Assembly: GCA_964634355.1 (NCBI GenBank)
Contig: CAZWIF010000017.1
Span: forward strand, 1 to 20,183
Direction of reading: 5' to 3'
DNA length: 20,183 nucleotides
DNA from: CAKPSH01 sp964634355
Lineage (GTDB): Bacteria; Bacillota; Clostridia; TANB77; CAG-508
Below, piece by piece: positions 4,794 to 13,007 of the stretch. The notes below the pieces were generated by a model. It was not told the origin of the DNA. It made no database searches and saw only the letters and a list, made by a program, of their open reading frames with translations. The translations under genes and the position numbers were made by a program. Positions within the stretch are counted from its first letter, which is position 1. The number at the start of each line of letters is the position of its first letter.

Positions 4794-7792
4794 TGGATAA
4801 AATGAAAATACATGAGTTAGCAAAACAATTAGGAGTAGCAAGTAAAGAAATTGTATCAATTGCAAATGAATTGGGAGCAAATGTCAAAAACCATTTAAGC
4901 ACTATTGATGAGCAAATGGTGATAAAGATAAAAAATAAATTTAATAATAAGGAAAATAATCAAGGTATGGAAAAAAGTAAAGAAAAAAAAGTAAATACGC
5001 AAGAAAAGAAACAAGAAGAGAAAGCACCTGTAATTATAAGGAGAGCTGTAATAATTTCTGATGAAGAAGAAAATGAGAAAGAAAGTCATGTTTCCAATGA
5101 AAAAAATAAAAAAGAAGTTGGTAAAATTGTAGAAAGAAAGAATAAGGACTACAACATTGTGTATAGAAATAAACCAACAAAGCCAATGACTGCAAGTGAA
5201 CTTTTTGGGTTAAATAAAAAGAAGAAGGAAGAGCCAGTTGTTCAAGAAGAAAAGAAAGCAACAATTGAAATTCAAGAAGTGAAGGAAGAGGTTAAGACAA
5301 GTGGTATAACAACAAATCAATTACCTGAACAACCGAAAAATACAGTAGTTTCTAATGTAGATAGTAATAAAAAAGTAAATGAAAAAAGTTTTGATAATAG
5401 AAATAAAAATCAAAATTTTGGTAATAGAAATAGTTTTGATAGAAATAATAGAAATTTTGATAAAAGTTCTAATAATGGTAATAGATATCAAAATAATGGA
5501 TTTAATAGAAATAATAGTTATCAAGATAGAAATTTCAATAATCATGCTGATGGAAATAGAAATAATTTTAATTCAAATAGAAACGTTAATAATAGTAATA
5601 GGTATCAAAATAATGGATTTAATAGAAATAATTATCATGATAGAAACAATAATTTTAATAGAAACAATAATAACGGAATAAAAAATAATAGACCACTTGA
5701 TGAAAAAGGTATTGAGAAAAATATAAAAAACATTATGGAAGCTGAATTTGGTGAAAAGGAAATCACTAGAGAATATAATAAAAATCAGAATAAGCAGAAA
5801 AATGTGAAATCAGATGAGGCAAGAACTAAGAAAAATATAAAATCAAGAAGAAATGATATTGAAGACAATTTTGACAGTGGAAAATTAAAAGATTTAAAAC
5901 AAACCAATAGATTATCAAACATGTTTGATGACCAAGAAGGTGGAATGCTTGATTATTATGACTTGAGCAAGAGAAGAAATAAAAAGAACAAGAAGAAAAA
6001 CAATATTCAAGAAGAGACAAGAAATAAACAAAAAATATTTGAATTAACTGAGATTACAATACCAGAGACAATTACAGTAAAAGATTTGGCTACTGAAATG
6101 AAGAAAACCTCCGGAGATGTTATTAAAAAGTTATTAAATTATGGAATAATGGCAACAATAAATAATGACATTGATTTTGATACAGCTTTCTTGATAGCAG
6201 GAGAGTTTGGAATAACTGCAAAGAAGAAAGAGGTTGTAACAGATGAAGACATATTATTTGATGAGACAGAGGATAAACCAGAAGAGTTGGAAACACGTCC
6301 ACCAGTTATAGTTGTTATGGGACACGTAGACCATGGTAAAACATCACTTTTAGATGCTATTAGACAAACTAATGTAATAGAAGGAGAGGCTGGAGGAATC
6401 ACTCAAAAGATAGGTGCTTATAAAGTTGAAGTTAATGGAAGAGAGATAACTTTCCTAGATACTCCAGGACATGAAGCCTTTACAAGTATGAGAGCGAGGG
6501 GAGCTCAAGTTACAGATATTGCAATATTAGTGGTTGCTGCTAATGATGGTGTAATGCCTCAGACTGTTGAAGCTATAAACCATGCAAAATCAGCAGGAAT
6601 TCCAATAATTGTTGCAATTAACAAGATTGATGTTCCAGGAGCAAATCCTCAGAAGGTTAAAGAGGAATTAATGAGATATGATTTAGTGCCTGAAGAATGG
6701 GGAGGAAATACCGTATTTGTAGAAATCTCAGCAAAACAAAGAATTAATATAGATGGATTATTGGAAATGGTATTATTAGTTGCTGATATGCAAGAATTAA
6801 AAGCAAATCCTAATAAGCAATCTAAGGGAGTAGTTATAGAGGCTAGGCTTGATAAAACTAGAGGACCTGTTGCTACAATGCTTGTACAACGTGGTACGTT
6901 AAATACTGGAGATATGATTGTTGTTGGTTCTGTAATTGGTAAAATTAGAGCAATGACAAATGAGTATGGAAAGAAAGTAAAGAAAGCTGGGCCTTCTACA
7001 CCAGTAGAGATTTTAGGATTAACAGAAGTTCCAGAAGCCGGAGAAACCTTCTATGAAGTAGAAGATGAGAAAACTGCTAAGCATTTAATTGAAAAGAGAA
7101 AGCGTCAAGCAAGAGAAAAATCAATAAATTCAGTATCTAAATTATCTTTAAATGACTTATTTAGTCAAATCGAAAAGGGTAAATTAAAAGAATTAAATCT
7201 AATAGTAAAGGCAGATTTACAAGGCTCTGTAGAGGCAGTTCAATCAAGTCTAGAGAAGTTATCTAATGATGAGGTTAAGGTAAAAGTTATTCATGCTAAT
7301 GTTGGAGGAGTTACAGAGTCAGATGTAACTTTAGCAAAGGTAGCAAATGCAATTATTATAGCTTTCAATGTAAGACCAGAACCACTTGCAAAATTAACTG
7401 CAGAAAAGGAAGGAATTGAGATTAAAACATATTCAGTAATATATAATGCTATTGAAGATGTAAAAGATGCTATGACAGGAATGTTAGATCCAAAATTTGA
7501 AGAAAAGGTTATAGGAAATGCAGAAATTCGACAAGTATTTAAGGTAAGTTCAATAGGTTCAATTGCAGGATGTTATGTAACAAATGGAAAAGTAGAACGT
7601 CATGCAGGCGTAAGAGTAGTAAGAGATAATGTAGTTGTACATGAAGGAAAACTTGCTTCTTTGAAGAGATTTAAAGATGATGTAAAAGAAGTTACTGAAG
7701 GATATGAATGCGGATTACAAATCGAAAATTATAATGACATAGAAGAAGGAGACACATTAGAAATATTTGTAATGGAAGAGATTAAGAAATAG
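4793..7792 (+). CDS. infB: Translation initiation factor IF-2 with an Asn-rich repetitive linker
   Basis: This 999-aa GTPase delivers fMet-tRNA to the 30S subunit and promotes subunit joining. An IF2_N module is at residues 1-50 and a second one at about 427-475. The G domain shows GHVDHGKT (510-517), DTPGHEAF (556-563) and NKID (610-613). Domains II, C1 and C2 follow to the end. It is long for the family because residues about 60-420 form an extended charged linker. Within it, residues about 200-300 are almost only N, R, F, Y, D, S and G, and include an exact 12-residue duplication (NRYQNNGFNRNN at 230-241 and 269-280). It starts at ATG 4793, overlapping the ylxQ stop by one base. The stop codon lies inside one arm of a stem-loop that may influence rbfA. 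Confidence 0.97.
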   Translation: MDKMKIHELAKQLGVASKEIVSIANELGANVKNHLSTIDEQMVIKIKNKFNNKENNQGMEKSKEKKVNTQEKKQEEKAPVIIRRAVIISDEEENEKESHVSNEKNKKEVGKIVERKNKDYNIVYRNKPTKPMTASELFGLNKKKKEEPVVQEEKKATIEIQEVKEEVKTSGITTNQLPEQPKNTVVSNVDSNKKVNEKSFDNRNKNQNFGNRNSFDRNNRNFDKSSNNGNRYQNNGFNRNNSYQDRNFNNHADGNRNNFNSNRNVNNSNRYQNNGFNRNNYHDRNNNFNRNNNNGIKNNRPLDEKGIEKNIKNIMEAEFGEKEITREYNKNQNKQKNVKSDEARTKKNIKSRRNDIEDNFDSGKLKDLKQTNRLSNMFDDQEGGMLDYYDLSKRRNKKNKKKNNIQEETRNKQKIFELTEITIPETITVKDLATEMKKTSGDVIKKLLNYGIMATINNDIDFDTAFLIAGEFGITAKKKEVVTDEDILFDETEDKPEELETRPPVIVVMGHVDHGKTSLLDAIRQTNVIEGEAGGITQKIGAYKVEVNGREITFLDTPGHEAFTSMRARGAQVTDIAILVVAANDGVMPQTVEAINHAKSAGIPIIVAINKIDVPGANPQKVKEELMRYDLVPEEWGGNTVFVEISAKQRINIDGLLEMVLLVADMQELKANPNKQSKGVVIEARLDKTRGPVATMLVQRGTLNTGDMIVVGSVIGKIRAMTNEYGKKVKKAGPSTPVEILGLTEVPEAGETFYEVEDEKTAKHLIEKRKRQAREKSINSVSKLSLNDLFSQIEKGKLKELNLIVKADLQGSVEAVQSSLEKLSNDEVKVKVIHANVGGVTESDVTLAKVANAIIIAFNVRPEPLAKLTAEKEGIEIKTYSVIYNAIEDVKDAMTGMLDPKFEEKVIGNAEIRQVFKVSSIGSIAGCYVTNGKVERHAGVRVVRDNVVVHEGKLASLKRFKDDVKEVTEGYECGLQIENYNDIEEGDTLEIFVMEEIKK
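5480..5632 (+). repeat. Direct repeat within the infB linker
   Basis: The 36-nt units at 5480-5515 and 5597-5632 differ at one base (AGA versus AGG) and encode the same 12 residues. The intervening DNA is also built of AAT/AGA-rich codons, consistent with replication-slippage growth of the linker. Confidence 0.8.
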
Positions 7793-7848
7793 GTGAGCAA
7801 AACGAGCCTATTTCCTGAAAAAATCTTATGCCGAAACTAAGAAATAGG
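7783..7848 (+). other. Mutually exclusive stem-loops between infB and rbfA
   Basis: CCTATTTC (7807-7814) can pair either with GAAATAGG at 7786-7793, which contains the infB stop codon, or with an identical GAAATAGG at 7841-7848, just before the rbfA ribosome binding site (GGAAGGG, 7851-7857). The two GAAATAGG copies are part of an 11-nt direct repeat TAAGAAATAGG (7783-7793 and 7838-7848). A ribosome at the infB stop would block the first hairpin and allow the second. This is the geometry of a translational-coupling switch. The pairings are seen in the sequence; the regulatory role is inference. Confidence 0.45.
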
Positions 7849-7863
7849 ATGGAAGGGAAAATT

Positions 7864-8235
7864 ATGAACAAGAATTCAAATAGATTGGGACGTATTGATG
7901 AAGAACTAAAAAAAGAAATAAGTAGTATCATCACATACGAACTAAAAAATCCAAATATAACTGGAATGATTAGTGTAACTAAAGCTAAGATTACGCCAGA
8001 TTTAAAATATGCACAAGTATATGTAAGTATTTTAAATTCAAAAAATATTAAAGGAACTTTAGCAGCTTTGAAAAAATCATCTGGATTTGTTAGAACTGAA
8101 GTAGCAAAGAGAATAAATCTTAGAATTACTCCAGAAATTATCTTTGTGTTGGATGACTCAATGGAGTATGGAGAAAGAATAGATAAGATACTTAAAGAAA
8201 TTTTACCACCAAAGCCAGAAAACAATGAAAAATAA
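7864..8235 (+). CDS. rbfA: 30S ribosome-binding factor RbfA
   Basis: The 123-aa protein is a single KH-type domain. It has the family pattern RLGRIDEELKKEISSI at the start, ITGMISVTKAKITPDLKYAQVYVSI in the central strands, and RINLRITPEIIFVLDDSMEYGERIDKIL at the end. RbfA binds immature 30S subunits and helps 16S rRNA 5'-end processing and cold adaptation. The ATG at 7864 is preferred over the frame start at 7828 because GGAAGGG (7851-7857) is 6 nt before it and the family N-terminus begins there. It lies 71 nt after infB and 40 nt before the chosen nrnA start. Confidence 0.95.
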   Translation: MNKNSNRLGRIDEELKKEISSIITYELKNPNITGMISVTKAKITPDLKYAQVYVSILNSKNIKGTLAALKKSSGFVRTEVAKRINLRITPEIIFVLDDSMEYGERIDKILKEILPPKPENNEK

Positions 8236-8275
8236 GAAGGATTGGTCTGGGAGACCTTTAGGAAGGAATGATAAG

Positions 8276-9238
8276 ATGACCTTAGATGATATAAAAAATG
8301 AAATAGAGAATGCAAATAGTATAGTAATAGAAACACATGAGACACCAGATGGAGATGCAGTAGGAAGTTGCTTAGCAATGTATTTAGCATTAAAAAGTAT
8401 AGGAAAAGATGTGGATGTAGTTATACCAATTTACTCTAGAACATTTAATTTTTTACCAGGGGCAAGTGAAATAAAAACAGAGGGAAGAAATACAAGGTAT
8501 GATTTGGGAATTGCCATGGATTGTACAGATACAAAGAGATTAAAAGGATATGAGCCATATTTTGAAAATGCAAGAACTACTATAAATATAGACCATCATG
8601 GAAGCAATAAAATGTTTGCTGATTATAACTATGTGGATCCAGTTGCTCCCGCATGTGCTCAAATCTTAATAGTAGTATTGAAAAAAATGGGAATTGAAAT
8701 CAATAAAGAAATTGGAACCTGTATATTATCTGGAATAATTACAGATACAGGAGGATTTAAATATGAAGGAGTAACAACTGAAACCTTTGAATTTGTAGCA
8801 GAATTATTAAGAAAAGGAGTAAATGTATCTGATACATATAAAAGAGTTCTGCAAATAAAAACAAAAGCAAATTTCTTGCTTACAAAAAAAGTAATGGAAA
8901 GATTAGAGTTCTTAGAAGAAGGAAAAATTACATTTACATACATAACAAAGCAAGATGAGAAAGAGGTTAATGCAGAAGAAGGAGACCATGAAGGACTTGT
9001 AGAGTTTGGGAGAGATGTTGAGGGAGTTGAAGTATCTATATTTCTAAGAGAACTTGAAAGTGGGGCATATAAAGTATCACTTCGTTCAAAGAACTATGTA
9101 AATGTATCAGATGTATGTATAAAGTTTAACGGTGGAGGACATGAACACGCAGCTGGTTGTACAATAGATTTACCCTTAGAAGAGGCAAAAGAGAAAATTA
9201 TAAATCATGTAAAGACATATTTAAAGGTTGAAAAATAA
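8276..9238 (+). CDS. nrnA: DHH/DHHA1 phosphoesterase NrnA (oligoribonuclease / pAp phosphatase)
   Basis: The 320-aa length is typical of NrnA. The metal-binding DHH domain shows HETPDGDAVGS (residues 21-31), MDCTD (81-85) and the namesake IDHHGSN (105-111). The DHHA1 substrate-binding domain ends with GGGHEHAAG near the C-terminus. NrnA degrades very short RNAs (nanoRNAs) and dephosphorylates 3'-phosphoadenosine 5'-phosphate. It is commonly found between rbfA and truB in Firmicutes, as here. The frame is open from an ATG at 8225 inside rbfA. The ATG at 8276 has a proper GGAAGGA site 8 nt upstream and gives the expected family start, so I use it. Confidence 0.93.
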   Translation: MTLDDIKNEIENANSIVIETHETPDGDAVGSCLAMYLALKSIGKDVDVVIPIYSRTFNFLPGASEIKTEGRNTRYDLGIAMDCTDTKRLKGYEPYFENARTTINIDHHGSNKMFADYNYVDPVAPACAQILIVVLKKMGIEINKEIGTCILSGIITDTGGFKYEGVTTETFEFVAELLRKGVNVSDTYKRVLQIKTKANFLLTKKVMERLEFLEEGKITFTYITKQDEKEVNAEEGDHEGLVEFGRDVEGVEVSIFLRELESGAYKVSLRSKNYVNVSDVCIKFNGGGHEHAAGCTIDLPLEEAKEKIINHVKTYLKVEK

Positions 9239-9281
9239 TAAGGCAATTTTTTTCAACCAGATTTGATAAAAATAGATGTGG

Positions 9282-9301
9282 GGGCACGGGGCACCGTGCC
9301 C
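9282..9301. repeat. GC-rich palindrome (REP-like), copy 1
   Basis: GGGCACGG (9282-9289), loop GGCA, CCGTGCCC (9294-9301), in the gap between nrnA and truB. The motif recurs at 14128-14147. GC-rich hairpins like this stand out in AT-rich intergenic DNA. Confidence 0.7.
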
Positions 9302-9325
9302 TAAATTATTAAAAGGATGAATGAA

Positions 9326-10201
9326 ATGAATGGAATAATCATAATAAACAAAGAAAAAGGATATACATCAAATGATGTTGTACAAATTGTAAGACATACA
9401 TTAAATGAAAAAGTTGGTCATGCTGGAACTTTAGACCCTAATGCAACAGGAGTATTACCACTTTTAATTGGAAAAGGAACTAAAATATCTAAATATTTAA
9501 TAAAACATGATAAAACATATGAAGCTATTTTGCAATTAGGAATAAGGACAGATACAGGAGATGGAGAAGGAAAAGTTTTGAAAAAAGTGGAAGTAAAAAA
9601 GTCCATATTATCTAATAACAATCTAAATAATGTATTATCATCTTTTATTGGTAAACAAATGCAGACACCTCCAATTTATTCTGCAATAAAGATAAATGGA
9701 AAAAAATTATACAATTATGCAAGAAGTGGAGAGAAAGTTGAGATACCAGAAAGAAACATTGAAATCTATAAAATGAAATTACAAAAAATTGACATTGATA
9801 ATAATCAGGTTCAATTTAGAGTAGAATGCTCTAAAGGGACATACATAAGAACACTATGCGAAGATATCGCAAAGAAACTAGGAACTATTGGATATATGAA
9901 GGAGCTGAAGAGAATTCAGGTTGGAGAGTTTAATATAGAAAATTCTTTGAAAATTGAAGAATTGGAAAGAAATAAACAAAATAAAGAATTTTTAAAACAA
10001 CATATAATTAGTATAGAAGATATATTAAAGAATGTTGGAAAAGTAATTTTAAATGATAGGCAATTGAAATTATTTTTAAATGGAGTGAAGATAAGTGAAA
10101 GTTACGAAGATGGGGTATATAAAATATATGATGAAAGAGGAAAGTTTATAGGAACAGGAATAGCAAAAGATAAAAAAGTAAAAAGGGATATAATTTTATA
10201 A
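9326..10201 (+). CDS. truB: tRNA pseudouridine(55) synthase TruB
   Basis: The 291-aa enzyme converts U55 in the T-loop of tRNAs to pseudouridine. The N-terminus reads INKEKGYTSNDVV, followed by the catalytic motif GHAGTLDPNATGVL with the nucleophile Asp37. QTPPIYSAIKINGKKLYNYAR and CSKGTYIRTLCEDIAKKLG are the other conserved TruB blocks. A PUA-like C-terminal part follows. The ATG at 9326 is preferred over 9317 because AAAAGGA (9311-9317) is then 8 nt upstream; at 9317 the site would overlap the codon. It appears to be the last gene of the long operon, although a GC-rich hairpin precedes it. Confidence 0.95.
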   Translation: MNGIIIINKEKGYTSNDVVQIVRHTLNEKVGHAGTLDPNATGVLPLLIGKGTKISKYLIKHDKTYEAILQLGIRTDTGDGEGKVLKKVEVKKSILSNNNLNNVLSSFIGKQMQTPPIYSAIKINGKKLYNYARSGEKVEIPERNIEIYKMKLQKIDIDNNQVQFRVECSKGTYIRTLCEDIAKKLGTIGYMKELKRIQVGEFNIENSLKIEELERNKQNKEFLKQHIISIEDILKNVGKVILNDRQLKLFLNGVKISESYEDGVYKIYDERGKFIGTGIAKDKKVKRDIIL

Positions 10202-10202
10202 T

Positions 10203-10231
10203 TTGCAAAAGAGGTAGAGACATGGTAAAAT
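10203..10231 (+). promoter_or_regulatory. Promoter for the HAD hydrolase gene
   Basis: TTGCAA (10203-10208), 17-bp spacer, TAAAAT (10226-10231). It is directly after the truB stop and 41 bp before the next gene. The same TTGCAA-17-TAAAAT arrangement occurs before pgi. Confidence 0.55.
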
Positions 10232-10272
10232 ATATAAGATACTATAGTAAATAGGAGAGCAAAGATAATAAA

Positions 10273-11100
10273 ATGAATGAACTGAAAAATATTAAAGCTG
10301 TTTTTTTAGATATTGATGGAACACTTGCTAACAGTAATAAACAAATAACTGAATATAGTAAAGAGCCTATAAAAAGGATGAAAGATAAAGGTATTTATGT
10401 TGTATTATGTTCAGGAAGAAGTAATAAAGATGTATGTGAATACAGCAAACAAGTTTTTGCATCTGATTATGCAATTTCATCAAATGGTGCACAAATATAT
10501 AATTATAAAAAAAATGAAAATTTTTATGTGAATGATATCAGATATTCAGTACTTGAGGAGATTTGGAAATATTGTAATGATAACAACTTGGAGTTAATTT
10601 TAAATGGAGACGAAGAACAATATGGAAATGGTGTTTTTTGTAGTGATATGTATAAGGATAAGATTGTAATTAATAATGTGAAAGATTTAAAGGATAAAGA
10701 CATTTTTCAAATTATTATAAATAGTAATAAATACAATGATATTAGGAAATGTGAAAATTTTATTCTATCTAGGGATAATCTAAAAATATCTAATTATAGT
10801 AGGGATTATATAAAAGGAAATATTCATGCGGTAGAACCATATTATATTTTTGTGAATAGTAAATCCACAGATAAAGGAATTGCAATTGGTAAATTTTTAG
10901 AGGCAATGAATATAAAAAAAGAAGAATCTATTTGTTTTGGAGATAGGATAAATGATATATCCATGTTTAATACTTGTGGAAAAACAGTAGCAGTAGAAAA
11001 TGCAGATGAGGATTTGAAAAAAATTGCCAATTATATAACATCATCTAATGATGATAATGGAGTAGCTATTTTTTTAAATAAATATTTTGTAACAGACTAG
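10273..11100 (+). CDS. Cof-type HAD-IIB family phosphatase
   Basis: The 275-aa protein has all four HAD motifs. Motif I is FLDIDGTLAN, with nucleophile Asp13 and general acid Asp15. Motif II is CSGR. Motif III is the Lys of STDKGIAIGKFLE. Motif IV is FGDRINDISMF. A large type IIB cap lies between motifs II and III, starting after SSNGAQIYN. Such enzymes are soluble Mg-dependent phosphatases acting on sugar phosphates, pyridoxal phosphate or flavin precursors; sequence alone does not give the substrate. The only upstream ribosome binding site (AGGAG, 10252-10256) is rather far from the ATG, so translation may be modest. Confidence 0.9.
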   Translation: MNELKNIKAVFLDIDGTLANSNKQITEYSKEPIKRMKDKGIYVVLCSGRSNKDVCEYSKQVFASDYAISSNGAQIYNYKKNENFYVNDIRYSVLEEIWKYCNDNNLELILNGDEEQYGNGVFCSDMYKDKIVINNVKDLKDKDIFQIIINSNKYNDIRKCENFILSRDNLKISNYSRDYIKGNIHAVEPYYIFVNSKSTDKGIAIGKFLEAMNIKKEESICFGDRINDISMFNTCGKTVAVENADEDLKKIANYITSSNDDNGVAIFLNKYFVTD

Positions 11101-11241
11101 AGAACAATTTTGATTTTTACTATGTAAGAAAGAATTAAGGAGATTTTGGAGGATTTCCAAGTTTTAATGATTAATTTTGTATTTCTTTGTTACAAAAATA
11201 TTACGAAAGTATTAAAAAAGTGTAAAAAAAATTAAAAATTA

Positions 11242-11270
11242 TTGCAATTAAATCAAACTTGTTTTATTAT
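11242..11270 (+). promoter_or_regulatory. Promoter for the 499-aa protein gene
   Basis: TTGCAA (11242-11247), 17-bp spacer, TATTAT (11265-11270). The transcript would have a leader of about 80 nt. A small TTGGA...TCCAA stem lies further upstream, and nothing else notable is in the 11101-11356 gap. Confidence 0.5.
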
Positions 11271-11356
11271 AATATATAAGGAGTATTATAGACTTGAATT
11301 AAAACTTAAGATAATACTAAAAACATATGATTATATTATTTGGAAGGTAACAATTG

Positions 11357-12856
11357 ATGGAAGAAGGAAACAATGAGAATTACGAAACTTTATTAGATGA
11401 TATCAATAATTTATTGATAAAAACTAATTTGTTAAAAAGTAAAGAAGAGAAAGCTGAATTTATAAAAGAAAATGCAGCTAAATTTTTGTTACTTAAAGAG
11501 AATATAAATAGCATTGCTAATAAATATTTAATAAAAAAGAGCGATAATCCTGCCCAAAATAAAACATCCGAAAAATTGAAGAAGGTTATCTTAAGTCTAT
11601 TAACAATAGAAGATATTTTTATACCTGAAGAGTTTGAAAATTATAAATCTCAAATATTAGATATGTTAGCACACTATGAAAATAGATTAATGTATAGATT
11701 AAGACATAGTGATGATATTGAAATAATATTTGAATGTTTGGATTATCAAAAAGATAGAGAGGCATATATAAGCTTAATAGAAAAAAATGAAAGCCTAAAA
11801 AGTAATTATTTTACAGAAAGAGCTGTAAGAAATTATATTAATGATTCATATGAGAGAACAATGTTTGAAAATGTTATAAGAATTATTAAAGATGATTCAA
11901 TAGTGATTTCAAAAAGAGATTCTAAGAAGATAATAAAAAAGATAGATTCGATAAGATTTATTGATAAATTATTGACTAAGCAAGAAGAAAATTTACAAGC
12001 AGTTGAAAAATGGATGTTACAAAAATATGCAAGTGTGATAATCCCATTAAAGGCTAGTACTTATCCAGAGTCCTTATCAAAGGATAAGTTGATAAAATCA
12101 TTTTTTGATGGAAAAATAAAAAATGAAAAATTATATTTAGAAATAGCTAATGCAATTCCAATTGAAGAGTTTGAGAGTCTGATATTTGTAATTAACTTAA
12201 GAAATGCAAGTAGAATACTTAAAGAAATAAAATTAGGAAATTTAAGTGAAAAAGAGAAAAAAGAAATAGACGAATTACTAAAAAAAGCAGGAATAAAAAT
12301 AAACGAAAGGAATGAAATTATTGAAGATGATGAAAATTATCTGGTGACTATTCAAGATTTAAAAGAGTTTTATTATGAAACAACTACAGAAGATATATAC
12401 AATGAAAAAGCTAAATTTTATAAAGCTAATATAAGTGAGAAACAAAATGGAAAAAAATTAACTAGTTCAGAGAGAAAAACTTATTTAGAGATAAGTATTA
12501 TCATAAAAATGATGACTAAAAAAATGCAAAAAAAAATTAGCCCTAAGTTTATAGAGTTTATAGAAAGAAATAAAAGCAAAAGAAATAATACTGATATTGA
12601 TAAGAATAAGAAATTAAAAAATCAAAAATTGAGAGTGGAGACTAAAACTTTACTTGCCTTGATATATAGAGATTACATGTGCCCTGAAGAGGAAAGAAAA
12701 AAACTGATAAAAGAAGAAAGAAGTAAAATGGCTAGAAAAGATACTAACTCTCAAGAAGCTAATAAAGAAGTTCAATTAGCTATAATAGAGCATTTAACTT
12801 GGTACCAGAAATTTACTGAGTTGATAAAAAGAATTATAAAAAGAAAAAATAATTAA
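11357..12856 (+). CDS. Unrecognised large helical, lysine-rich cytoplasmic protein
   Basis: I do not recognise this 499-aa protein. It has no signal peptide or membrane helix, very few Cys or Trp, and is dominated by K, E, I, N and L in patterns that suggest almost continuous alpha-helix. The first half (about 1-340) reads like helical repeats. The region about 370-470 is strongly basic (KMMTKKMQKKISPKF, ERNKSKRNN, KNKKLKNQKLR), and the protein ends KRIIKRKNN, which could bind nucleic acid or membrane surfaces. The ATG at 11357 has GGAAGGT 8 nt upstream; a TTG one codon earlier is less likely. It has its own promoter and no obvious operon partner. The codon usage matches the host, so this is probably a lineage-specific gene rather than recent cargo. 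Confidence 0.7.
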   Translation: MEEGNNENYETLLDDINNLLIKTNLLKSKEEKAEFIKENAAKFLLLKENINSIANKYLIKKSDNPAQNKTSEKLKKVILSLLTIEDIFIPEEFENYKSQILDMLAHYENRLMYRLRHSDDIEIIFECLDYQKDREAYISLIEKNESLKSNYFTERAVRNYINDSYERTMFENVIRIIKDDSIVISKRDSKKIIKKIDSIRFIDKLLTKQEENLQAVEKWMLQKYASVIIPLKASTYPESLSKDKLIKSFFDGKIKNEKLYLEIANAIPIEEFESLIFVINLRNASRILKEIKLGNLSEKEKKEIDELLKKAGIKINERNEIIEDDENYLVTIQDLKEFYYETTTEDIYNEKAKFYKANISEKQNGKKLTSSERKTYLEISIIIKMMTKKMQKKISPKFIEFIERNKSKRNNTDIDKNKKLKNQKLRVETKTLLALIYRDYMCPEEERKKLIKEERSKMARKDTNSQEANKEVQLAIIEHLTWYQKFTELIKRIIKRKNN

Positions 12857-12952
12857 AAAAATTAATAGCATGTTCAAAAATGATAAATAAGTTTGAAGAT
12901 GTATAAGAAGAATGTAACAAAATAAAAAAAATTTCATAATATATACAAAACT

Positions 12953-12982
12953 AAATCTAGTGTAAATTTTTACACTAGATTT
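12953..12982 (+). terminator. Perfect 14-bp stem-loop, probable terminator or leader hairpin
   Basis: The arm 12953-12966 pairs exactly with 12969-12982 around a TT loop. It lies 97 nt after the 499-aa gene and 25 nt before the peroxiredoxin start. It could end the upstream transcript or sit in the peroxiredoxin leader. The T content is within the stem, and no separate long T-run follows. Confidence 0.6.
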
Positions 12983-13007
12983 GTTTATGGAAAGGAATGA
13001 GGACAAT

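Noticed and set aside
5379..5681. Isoleucine-rich 100-codon frame inside infB
   Set aside because: It is a shifted-frame shadow of the AAT/AGA-rich repeat linker of IF2; the hydrophobic look comes from codon composition.
5385..5690. Repeats considered as a CRISPR-like array
   Set aside because: The repeat units are in frame within IF2, occur only twice, and lack regular spacers.
7782..8390. 202-codon minus-strand frame opposite rbfA and nrnA
   Set aside because: It is antisense to two well-conserved genes and has no recognisable features of its own.
11168..11236. 22-codon frame upstream of the 499-aa gene
   Set aside because: The nearby GGAGG is about 14 nt from the ATG and the composition is that of random AT-rich DNA; no support beyond an open frame.
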